Below are positions 1 to 6,188 of a DNA stretch of 6,241 nt, piece after piece (positions within the stretch are counted from its first letter, which is position 1; each line of letters starts with the position of its first letter). Below the pieces are notes generated by a model. The model was not told the DNA's origin and did not search any database. It was given only the letters and a program-made list of their open reading frames with translations. The stretch spans positions 1-6,241 of the forward strand of contig CAZWVM010000198.1 in assembly GCA_964637705.1 (NCBI GenBank). The letters run 5' to 3'. This DNA comes from CAZWVM01 sp964637705 (GTDB lineage Bacteria > UBA8481). A program made the position numbers and the translations under genes.

Positions 1-74
1 TCGTTCTCGATTCCGCAACCGTGACCGACCAGGAGGGCATCCTCTTCATCGACGAGTTGGAATTCGCGAAGTAG
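1..74 (+). CDS. C-terminal end of an unidentified upstream protein (partial)
   Basis: The third forward frame is open from the window edge to a TAG at 72-74 and gives 23 residues ending in GILFIDELEFAK. The other two forward frames lack a plausible protein end: the first stops at base 24 and the second runs on into the G-rich gap. The pattern of hydrophobic residues around an IDE/IDD core followed by a short strand and the stop resembles the last beta strands of jelly-roll, carbohydrate-binding-like or CIA30-like domains, which often end in a 'G-x-(F/Y/L)-x-(I/V)-D-(D/E)-(I/L)-x-(F/L)' strand. That resemblance is inference from a very short stretch, and the function cannot be told. It is followed after a few bases by a G run and a hairpin, and gltA starts about 205 bases later with its own ribosome binding site, so the two genes are probably separate units. 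Confidence 0.6.
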   Translation, partial: VLDSATVTDQEGILFIDELEFAK

Positions 75-78
75 GGGG

Positions 79-133
79 GGCGCGACGGGGCGCCTAGGAC
101 GGGAGGAGAGCGGCTTTCCGGCCCCGGGAAGCC
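79..133 (+). terminator. Two hairpins after the upstream gene, possible terminator
   Basis: Two inverted repeats follow the upstream stop codon. The first is GGCGC (79-83) with GCGCC (90-94), with a 6-base loop. The second is GGCTTTCC (112-119) with GGGAAGCC (126-133), an 8-pair stem with one G-T pair and a 6-base GC-rich loop. Neither is followed by a T tract, so this is not a canonical intrinsic terminator. It could end transcription with Rho, protect the mRNA 3' end, or be chance pairing in GC-rich DNA. Its place between a stop codon and an independent gene favours a termination or 3'-end role. Confidence 0.3.
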
Positions 134-223
134 CGGCCCGATGTTCCAGGACCCCGTCCGTCCCCGGACACGGTGACTTCCGATAAGGCGCAGACCGCGA
201 AAATCGTCCGCTTTTTCTGGATC

Positions 224-273
224 TTGACTCGAGCGTCTCGTACGATGTCCCCACATCAAACCAACGGGAGGTG
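224..273 (+). promoter_or_regulatory. gltA leader: possible promoter elements and start-deciding ribosome binding site
   Basis: The clear element is a Shine-Dalgarno sequence, GGGAGGTG at 266-273, 6 bases before the ATG at 280. It overlaps the in-frame GTG at 271, which therefore cannot be the start it serves, so the ATG is the better start. Upstream, TTGACT (224-229) matches five of six bases of a sigma-70 -35 box, and TACGAT (241-246) resembles a -10 box. They are only 11 bases apart, too close for a normal promoter. A usable promoter is likely in this AT-richer stretch (200-260), but the exact boxes are not settled. Confidence 0.4.
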
Positions 274-279
274 AAGGCC

Positions 280-1572
<1,293 letters not shown>

Positions 1573-1580
1573 TAGAAATG

Positions 1581-1748
1581 AGTGAGGAGTGAGGAGTGAG
1601 TAGCGAGGAGTGAGGAGTGAGTAGCGAGGGGTGAGGAGTGAGGGGTGAGGAGTGAGGAGTCAGGAGTGAGGAGTGAGGAGCGAGGGGTGAGGAGTGAGGA
1701 GTGAGGGGTGAGGAGTGAGGGGTGAGGAGTGAGGGGTGAGGAGAGAGG
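1581..1748. repeat. Heptamer tandem array, 24 units, consensus (A/G)G(T/C)GAGG
   Basis: The 168 bases divide exactly into 24 units of 7 with no insertion or deletion. Thirteen units are AGTGAGG and five are GGTGAGG. The rest are single-base variants: AGCGAGG (3 units), AGTGAGT (2), and AGTCAGG (1); the last unit, AGAGAGG, is also degenerate. Higher-order copying is visible: units 2-4 recur as units 5-7, units 7-9 recur as units 15-17, and units 17-23 alternate AGTGAGG with GGTGAGG. The + strand is about six sevenths purine and contains local mirror symmetry (GAGGAGTGAGGAG). Because 7 is not a multiple of 3 and most units contain TGA, the array closes all three forward frames. The reverse strand is largely open and would encode a low-complexity SSLLTPH-like repeat, which is best taken as an artefact. 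The array starts 8 bases after the gltA stop and ends 12 bases before the next start codon. Confidence 0.97.
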
Positions 1749-1760
1749 GGCGATGAGGTC

Positions 1761-2336
1761 GTGACGGCTCACGAGGTCTTTGGCCTCTACCTGCTTCCGG
1801 TCTTTGCCGGGGTCTGTCTCGCGGCGGCCGCAGGACTGCGCGCTTTCCTGCCGCTCGCGGCGGTCGCCTGGGGGGCCTGGCTGGAGTGGATCCCCCTGAA
1901 CGAGAGCTTCGCCTGGCTGGGATCGCCCGTCGCCGTCACGGCCTTCACCGCGGCGGTGGTGATCGAGATCCTGGGGGACAAGTTCCCGGCGGTGGACCAT
2001 GCGCTGGACGCCCTGGCCACGGTCGTGAAGCCGGTGGCCGCGACGATCCTCGTGGCCGCCTCCTTCACCGAACTCGATCCGCTCTACGCGGTCATCGCCG
2101 GGCTGGTCGGGGGCGCCACGATCGCGACGGGCGTGCACGTGGTGAAGGCCAAGGGGCGCCTGCTCTCCAACCTCCTCACCTTCGGCTTCGCCGCACCGAT
2201 CCTGTCCGTCCTGGAGGATCTCCTCGCCGTCCTGCTGATCGCGGCGGCCCTGCTCCTGCCCCTGGCGGGCCTCGTCCTCATCGCCGTCGTGGCGTTCTTC
2301 ATCCTGCGGCGGAGGGCTCGCGTCGCGGCGGCGTAA
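1761..2336 (+). CDS. DUF4126 family integral membrane protein
   Basis: A 191-residue, strongly hydrophobic protein of unknown function, expected in the inner membrane. Family-like features are GLRAFLP at residues 25-31 in the first hydrophobic segment and EILGDKFPAVDHALD at 69-83, carrying conserved acidic residues and a Lys that sit unusually within or beside membrane segments. Hydrophobic stretches lie roughly at 10-36, 55-72, 85-103, 108-126 and 140-184, and a basic C-terminal tail (RRRAR) suggests a cytoplasmic end. The length fits the family. The GTG at 1761 is the only credible start: the frame is closed by a TGA at 1737 inside the repeat array, and no other start codon lies between. 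The ribosome site is unclear. GAGAGGGG (1743-1750) from the last repeat unit is about 10 bases upstream, while GAGG at 1755-1758 is too close. The leader therefore consists mostly of the heptamer array. The gene may be read through from gltA or have a promoter I cannot see. Confidence 0.85.
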   Translation: MTAHEVFGLYLLPVFAGVCLAAAAGLRAFLPLAAVAWGAWLEWIPLNESFAWLGSPVAVTAFTAAVVIEILGDKFPAVDHALDALATVVKPVAATILVAASFTELDPLYAVIAGLVGGATIATGVHVVKAKGRLLSNLLTFGFAAPILSVLEDLLAVLLIAAALLLPLAGLVLIAVVAFFILRRRARVAAA

Positions 2337-2446
2337 CGCCCGGTCCATCCCGATTCGGGGAGTTCATTCTCCGCGGAGACGGGGGGCACGACTCGCCCGG
2401 TTCATGTTCGGATCTTCTCGGGGGTTTCCGGGACCCTCCTTGCTCA
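2337..2446. other. Gap after the DUF4126 gene with short palindromes
   Basis: No gene is supported here. CCCGATTCGGG (2349-2359) is a near-palindrome and TCTCCGCGGAGA (2368-2379) is a perfect 12-base palindrome. The octamer CGCCCGGT occurs at 2337-2344 and again near 2395-2402. Neither palindrome is followed by a T tract, so they are weak terminator candidates. A dyad such as TCTCCGCGGAGA could also be a protein-binding site. Nothing in the sequence decides between these. Confidence 0.35.
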
Positions 2447-2475
2447 TTGCCCGTCACGCGTCGCTCACCTATCAT
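2447..2475 (+). promoter_or_regulatory. Predicted promoter for the DUF1015 gene, leaderless
   Basis: TTGCCC (2447-2452, four of six bases of TTGACA) is separated by exactly 17 bases from TATCAT (2470-2475, five of six of TATAAT). Transcription would be expected to begin about 6-7 bases downstream, at about 2482, which is the A of the DUF1015 start codon. No Shine-Dalgarno sequence precedes that ATG, in contrast to gltA, arcC and mscL in this window. The two observations together suggest a leaderless mRNA. Confidence 0.45.
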
Positions 2476-2481
2476 GCCCCC

Positions 2482-3708
2482 ATGTCCAACGTCACCCCCC
2501 TCCGGGGCCTCAGGCCCCGACCCGACCTGGCCGCCCGCATCGTCGCTCCTCCGTATGACGTCCTCGACTCCGACGAGGCGCGAAAGCTCGCCGCCGGGAA
2601 CCCCCATTCCTGGCTGCACGTCGCGAAACCCGAGATCGACCTCGATCCCGGCATCGACCTCTACGACGACCGCGTCTACGAGAAGGCGCGCGAGAATTTC
2701 CGCGCCTTCACGGGAGGAGACTGGTTCGTCGAGGAGCCGGCCGCGGCCTACTACGTCTATCGCCTCACCATGGACGGTCGCGCGCAGACCGGCATCATCG
2801 CGGGGGCCTCGGTCGAGGAGTACGAGAAGGGGCTCATCAAGAAGCACGAGCTGACGCGCGCGGACAAGGAACTCGACCGCACGAAGCACACGCGGTTTCT
2901 CGAGGCCCACACGGGCCCGGTCTTCCTCATTCACCGGAAGCACGCGGGGATCGACGCGCTGGTCGCCGAGGTCACGGCGCGGCCCCCGGTCTACGACGTG
3001 ACGACGTATGACGGCGTGAGAAACGAGGTCTGGGTCGTCACGGCGACGGAGGCCCTGAGGAAGTCCTTCGCCGAGCTGCCGTGCCTCTACATCGCCGACG
3101 GCCACCACCGCGCCGCGTCGTATTCGCGCACCGGCGCCGAGAAGCGCGCCGCGAACGCGGCCCACCGCGGCGACGAGCCCTACAACGCTTTCCTCTCCGT
3201 CATCTTCCCGCACGACCAGCTGCGTATCATGGCCTACAACCGGGTGGTGAAGGACCTCAACGGCCTCTCGCCGGAGGCGTTTCTCGCGCGGGCGAGGGAG
3301 TCGTTCGACGTGCGCGATTCGGCGCCACCCCGGCCGGTGGGAAAGCACGAGATCTCGATCTTCCTGGGCGGCCGCTGGATGGGTCTCTCCGCCCGGCCCG
3401 GCACTTTCGACGCCTCCAGCCCGGTGAAGAGCCTCGACGTCTCGATCCTGCAGGAGAACCTCCTCGCGCCGGTCCTCGGCATCGCCGATCCCCGGCGCGA
3501 CAAGCGGATCGACTTCGTCGGCGGGATCCGGGGCACGGCGGAGCTGGAGAAGCGGGTCAAGGCCGGCGAGGCCGTGGCCTTCTCGATGCATCCGACCTCG
3601 GTCGAGGACCTGATGGCGATCGCGGACGCGGGGGAGATCATGCCGCCGAAGTCGACGTGGTTCGAGCCGAAGCTGAAGGACGGGTTCGTCATCCACCGGG
3701 TGGGATAG
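2482..3708 (+). CDS. DUF1015 family protein, ParB-like HHR motif
   Basis: A 408-residue predicted cytoplasmic protein of a widely conserved but poorly characterised family. The N-terminal TPLRGLRPRPDL followed by APPYDVLD is the standard family opening. The central DGHHR motif is at residues 206-210 in YIADGHHRAASY. The C-terminal half carries LDVSILQENLLAPVLGI, then RIDFVGGIRG, then PTSVEDLMAIADAGEIMPPKST and a final FEPKLKDGF, all typical. The length is normal and no key block is missing. The frame is open upstream to an ATG at 2404, but the family starts just before the APPYDV block, so the ATG at 2482 is chosen. That makes the start probably leaderless. DGHHR-type motifs also occur in ParB-like nucleotide-binding proteins, among them the free serine kinases SerK and SbnI. 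A kinase-like role in serine metabolism is therefore a reasonable hypothesis, not something the sequence proves. Neighbouring genes give no further clue. Confidence 0.9.
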   Translation: MSNVTPLRGLRPRPDLAARIVAPPYDVLDSDEARKLAAGNPHSWLHVAKPEIDLDPGIDLYDDRVYEKARENFRAFTGGDWFVEEPAAAYYVYRLTMDGRAQTGIIAGASVEEYEKGLIKKHELTRADKELDRTKHTRFLEAHTGPVFLIHRKHAGIDALVAEVTARPPVYDVTTYDGVRNEVWVVTATEALRKSFAELPCLYIADGHHRAASYSRTGAEKRAANAAHRGDEPYNAFLSVIFPHDQLRIMAYNRVVKDLNGLSPEAFLARARESFDVRDSAPPRPVGKHEISIFLGGRWMGLSARPGTFDASSPVKSLDVSILQENLLAPVLGIADPRRDKRIDFVGGIRGTAELEKRVKAGEAVAFSMHPTSVEDLMAIADAGEIMPPKSTWFEPKLKDGFVIHRVG

Positions 3709-3716
3709 GGTGCCCT

Positions 3717-3872
3717 TTACCACGGAGAACACGAGAGGAGAACCGATCCGGATCGGGATGAGTCCGGCGGATGCCCGGTCGACCGGCTCCTGAATTCCAC
3801 GCCAGGTCATGAAAGCCGGTATAAGGCCTTCCATCGCCTGATATTTGTTGTTCTCTGTGATCTCCGTGGTGA
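3717..3872. repeat. Intergenic inverted-repeat element, MITE-like
   Basis: The ends are imperfect terminal inverted repeats. ACCACGGAGA (3719-3728) is the exact reverse complement of TCTCCGTGGT (3861-3870), and weaker similarity continues inward (ACACGAGAG against TCACAGAGAAC). Inside are two perfect palindromes, CCGATCCGGATCGG (3743-3756) and CCGGTCGACCGG (3775-3786). There is also a nested stem: ACCGGC (3782-3787) with GCCGGT (3815-3820), enclosing CCTG (3789-3792) and CAGG (3803-3806). AAGGCCTT (3823-3830) is a further palindrome. There is no transposase and no clear target-site duplication. CACGGAGA-type end sequences recur between genes in several bacterial genomes, as I recall. A non-autonomous mobile repeat or structured intergenic repeat family is the best reading. 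It fills most of the gap between DUF1015 and arcC. Confidence 0.6.
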
Positions 3873-3879
3873 ATAGAAT
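3851..3879 (+). promoter_or_regulatory. Possible arcC promoter at the right end of the element
   Basis: TAGAAT (3874-3879) matches five of six bases of a -10 box and lies just outside the right inverted repeat. The hexamer 17 bases upstream, TTCTCT (3851-3856), matches only three of six -35 bases and lies in the repeat arm. Transcription would start near 3886, giving a leader of about 33 bases that includes the GGAGAGGAGAGGAAG ribosome site (3901-3915). If real, the repeat supplies half of the promoter. The weak -35 makes this tentative. Confidence 0.3.
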
Positions 3880-3918
3880 GCGGGTCCGGGACACGACGGG
3901 GGAGAGGAGAGGAAGACC

Positions 3919-4869
3919 ATGACGAAGAGGACGTACGTGATCGCCCTGGGCGGCAACGCCATCCAGAAGGCCTCGCAGGTCGGCAACATCACCGAGCAGT
4001 TCGCCAACTCCACGGAGGCCTGCCGCGAGATCGCGAAGGTCGTGGCCGAGGGTCATCGCATCGCCTTCACGCACGGCAACGGCCCGCAGGTCGGCAACAT
4101 CCTGCGCCGCGTCGAATTGTCCCAGGACGAGATCTATCCCCTGCCCCTGGACACCTGCGTCTCCGACTCCCAGGGTGGCATGGGTTACATGATGCAGCAG
4201 GTGATGAAGAACGTCCTGTACGAGATGGGCTTGAAGAACGACGTGGTCACCCTGATCACGCGTTGCCTCGTCGATCCCGCGGACCCCGCCTTCAAGAACC
4301 CGACGAAGTTCATCGGCTCGCCGATGACGAAGGAGCAGGCGGACGTGCGGATCCAGAGGGACGGCTGGGCGGTGAAGGAGGACGTGGGCCGGGGTTGGCG
4401 CCGCGTCGTGCCGTCGCCCTGGCCGAAGTCGATCATCGAGCGACGGGCCGCGAAGGTGCTCCTGGAGAACGACTTCATCGTCATCGCGGTCGGCGGCGGC
4501 GGGATACCGGTCGCGTACAAGCCGGGGACGAAGGAGATCGTGGGCGTGGAGGCGGTCATCGACAAGGACATCGCCTCGGCGCTCCTGGCCCTCGAGATCC
4601 AGGCCGATTCCTTCGTGATCCTCACGGGCGTCGAGCAGGTGAAGGTCAACTTCAAGAAGCCCGACGAGAAGAACCTCCCGGTGCTCACCGTCACCGAGGC
4701 GAAGAAATTCCTCGCGGAGGGCCAGTTCCCGGCCGGTTCCATGGGGCCGAAGATCCAGGCGGCCGTCTACTATCTCGAGTCGGGCGGGAAGGAAGTGATC
4801 ATCACCTCGACGGACAAGATCAACGACGCGATCGCCGGGAAGACCGGCACGCGGGTCGTTCCGGGCTGA
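3919..4869 (+). CDS. arcC: Carbamate kinase
   Basis: Interconverts carbamoyl phosphate plus ADP with carbamate plus ATP in the cytoplasm, usually in the ATP-yielding direction as the last step of arginine deiminase or related nitrogen catabolism. The 316-residue length is normal. Amino acid kinase fold motifs appear in order: ALGGNAI (9-15), HGNGPQVGN (52-60), SDSQGGMGYMMQQ (82-94), GWRRVVPSP in the middle, the glycine-rich IAVGGGGIP, VIDKD with Lys216, and MGPKI with Lys278. These two lysines sit where the family has phosphate-binding lysines. SDSQGGMGY and the SPWP segment separate it from acetylglutamate and aspartate kinases. The ATG at 3919 is preceded by a purine-rich ribosome site, AGGAG at 3905-3909. 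Its TGA overlaps the ATG of the aminotransferase (TGATG), so the two are probably translationally coupled. Arginine deiminase and ornithine transcarbamoylase are absent from the window, so the source of carbamoyl phosphate is unknown. Confidence 0.96.
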   Translation: MTKRTYVIALGGNAIQKASQVGNITEQFANSTEACREIAKVVAEGHRIAFTHGNGPQVGNILRRVELSQDEIYPLPLDTCVSDSQGGMGYMMQQVMKNVLYEMGLKNDVVTLITRCLVDPADPAFKNPTKFIGSPMTKEQADVRIQRDGWAVKEDVGRGWRRVVPSPWPKSIIERRAAKVLLENDFIVIAVGGGGIPVAYKPGTKEIVGVEAVIDKDIASALLALEIQADSFVILTGVEQVKVNFKKPDEKNLPVLTVTEAKKFLAEGQFPAGSMGPKIQAAVYYLESGGKEVIITSTDKINDAIAGKTGTRVVPG

Positions 4870-6047
4870 TGAAGCCCTGCGCGGAGCGGATCAGCCGCCG
4901 CGTCCGGGAGACCTCGCCCTCGGGGATCCGCAAGTTCTTCGAGATGGTGATGGGGACGCCCGGCGTCCTGTCGCTCGGGGTCGGGGAGCCGGACTTCGTG
5001 ACCCCGAAGGGCGTCGTCGACCGCGCGATCCGCGAACTCGGCGAGGGCATGACGAGCTACACCTCGAACTTCGGGCTCCTGGAACTGCGCGAGCTGATCG
5101 CCGACTACACCGTCAACCGCCTGAAGGGACCGCTCTACGACCCGAAACGAGAGATCCTCGTCACGATCGGCGTCTCGGAGGCGGTGGACATCTGCATGCG
5201 GGCGATCCTCGACCCCGGCGACGAGGTCATCATGGTGGATCCCTGCTACGTGAGCTACCTGCCGATGGTCTCGATGGCGGGCGGTGTGCCGAGGCTCGTG
5301 ACCGCTTCGATGGAGCAGAAGTTCAAGGTGGAGCCGGCGGACATCGCGGCCGCCGTGACGCCGAAGACGAAGGCCCTGATCCTGGGATATCCCGCGAACC
5401 CGACGGGCAACTCCTTCACCCGGAAGGAACTGGAGGAGATCGCGGAGATCGTGAAGGCGAACGACCTCCTGGTGGTCTCGGACGAGATCTACTGCCGCCT
5501 GACCTACACGGGCGAGCACACGGTCTTCTCGGGGCTCCCGGGCATGAAGGACCGGACGATCTACATGAACGGCTTCTCGAAGGCCTACGCGATGACGGGC
5601 TGGCGCGTGGGCTACGCCTGCGGCAACGCCGAGATCATCGAGGCGATGATGAAGGTGCACCAGTATTCGATCATGTGCGCGCCGATCATGGGGCAGTTCG
5701 CGGCGATCGAGGCCTTGAAGAGCGGGTGGGACGACATGGAGCGGATGGTCGCCTCGTACGCGATGAGGCGTCGGCTCATCCTCGACGGTATCCGGCGGCT
5801 GGGATTGCCGTGCGTCGAGCCGGAGGGCGCCTTCTACGTCTTCCCGTCGATCCGCGAATCCGGGCTCTCGTCGGACGAGTTCTGCCAGCGTCTCCTGACG
5901 GAGGAGAAGGTGGTCGTGGTGCCGGGCTCGGCCTTCGGCGCGGGCGGCGAGGGGCACGTGAGGATGTGCTACGCGGCGAGCGTGGAGACGATCAACGGGG
6001 CGCTGAAGAAGATGGGAGCGTTTCTCGAGCGGTTGAAGAAGGGCTGA
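4869..6047 (+). CDS. PLP-dependent class I aminotransferase, fold type I
   Basis: Transfers an amino group between an amino acid and a 2-oxo acid using pyridoxal phosphate, in the cytoplasm. The 392 residues show the full subgroup I pattern: LGVGEPDF near residues 36-43 (substrate loop), NPTGN with Asn177, SDEIY with Asp205 and Tyr208, SKAYAMTGWRVGY with the cofactor lysine Lys238 and Arg246, and VRM with Arg365, the expected carboxylate-binding arginine. The opening RISRRVRETSPSGIRKFFEM resembles archaeal and bacterial aspartate/aromatic-type enzymes. Substrate preference (aspartate, alanine, aromatic or N-acetyl-diaminopimelate) cannot be settled from motifs, so no symbol is given. The ATG at 4869 overlaps the arcC stop by one base. 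No separate strong ribosome site is seen, consistent with reinitiation after arcC. The overlap implies a shared mRNA and suggests a joint role in amino-acid nitrogen handling, which is inference. Confidence 0.93.
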   Translation: MKPCAERISRRVRETSPSGIRKFFEMVMGTPGVLSLGVGEPDFVTPKGVVDRAIRELGEGMTSYTSNFGLLELRELIADYTVNRLKGPLYDPKREILVTIGVSEAVDICMRAILDPGDEVIMVDPCYVSYLPMVSMAGGVPRLVTASMEQKFKVEPADIAAAVTPKTKALILGYPANPTGNSFTRKELEEIAEIVKANDLLVVSDEIYCRLTYTGEHTVFSGLPGMKDRTIYMNGFSKAYAMTGWRVGYACGNAEIIEAMMKVHQYSIMCAPIMGQFAAIEALKSGWDDMERMVASYAMRRRLILDGIRRLGLPCVEPEGAFYVFPSIRESGLSSDEFCQRLLTEEKVVVVPGSAFGAGGEGHVRMCYAASVETINGALKKMGAFLERLKKG

Positions 6048-6062
6048 GACGGCGAAACGGGG

Positions 6063-6188
6063 ATGACGGAACCGGCGGGCGGGCGTTCGCCCTTCGAGTC
6101 GCTCGGGATCCCCGACACGAGTTCGGTGATGTTCGCGGGCCGGCGCGTCCTCGGGACGGGCTCCGGCGATTTCAAAGGAGGGTTCAGG
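6063..6188 (+). other. Stretch in frame with mscL, coding-like but probably leader
   Basis: From an ATG at 6063 the frame is open for 42 codons straight into mscL. About 36 of these 42 codons end in G or C, against roughly 60 percent G+C at first and second positions, a phase bias like that of the real genes here. The translation begins MTEPAGGRSPFESLGIPDTS and is not familiar to me. MscL proteins normally begin at MLKEF. The ribosome site before 6063 is weak, while the one before 6189 is excellent. It could be a decayed or small gene, an unusual extension, or chance. The hairpin GGGCGTTCGCCC (6081-6092) lacks a T tract and is at best a weak terminator for the aminotransferase. Confidence 0.3.
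6174..6181 (+). promoter_or_regulatory. Strong ribosome binding site of mscL
   Basis: AAAGGAGG lies 7 bases before the ATG at 6189. It is the best Shine-Dalgarno match in the window and fixes the mscL start at MLKEF rather than at the in-frame ATG at 6063. Confidence 0.85.

Noticed and set aside
224..246. TTGACT/TACGAT as a standard gltA promoter
   Set aside because: The spacing is 11 bases, far from the usual 16-18. At most one of the two hexamers is functional, so the pair is not called as a firm promoter.
1581..1748. CRISPR array
   Set aside because: Units are 7 bases, contiguous and without spacers. It is a simple tandem repeat.
2404..2481. An earlier start for the DUF1015 protein at ATG 2404
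   Set aside because: It would add 26 residues (MFGSSRGF...) not expected in the family, lacks a ribosome site, and would run through the predicted promoter.
3743..3786. The two palindromes as an intrinsic terminator of DUF1015
   Set aside because: Perfect palindromes without a loop make poor RNA hairpins, and no T tract follows. They fit better as internal parts of the repeat element.
2299..4074. A 591-codon open frame on the reverse strand across DUF1015 and the intergenic element
   Set aside because: It is antisense to a clear, conserved DUF1015 gene. Long reverse frames are expected in GC-rich genes, because strong third-position G/C leaves few stops. The product is Arg/Asp/Val-rich low complexity with no recognisable domain.
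4263..4868. An N-terminal extension of the aminotransferase in the frame overlapping arcC
   Set aside because: The frame is open only because arcC is GC-rich. The translated part is Arg/Gly/Asp low complexity, while the aminotransferase family starts close to ATG 4869.
4770..5957. A 395-codon reverse-strand frame over the aminotransferase
   Set aside because: A shadow of a complete aminotransferase gene, with His/Arg/Asp-rich composition typical of antisense GC-rich translation.
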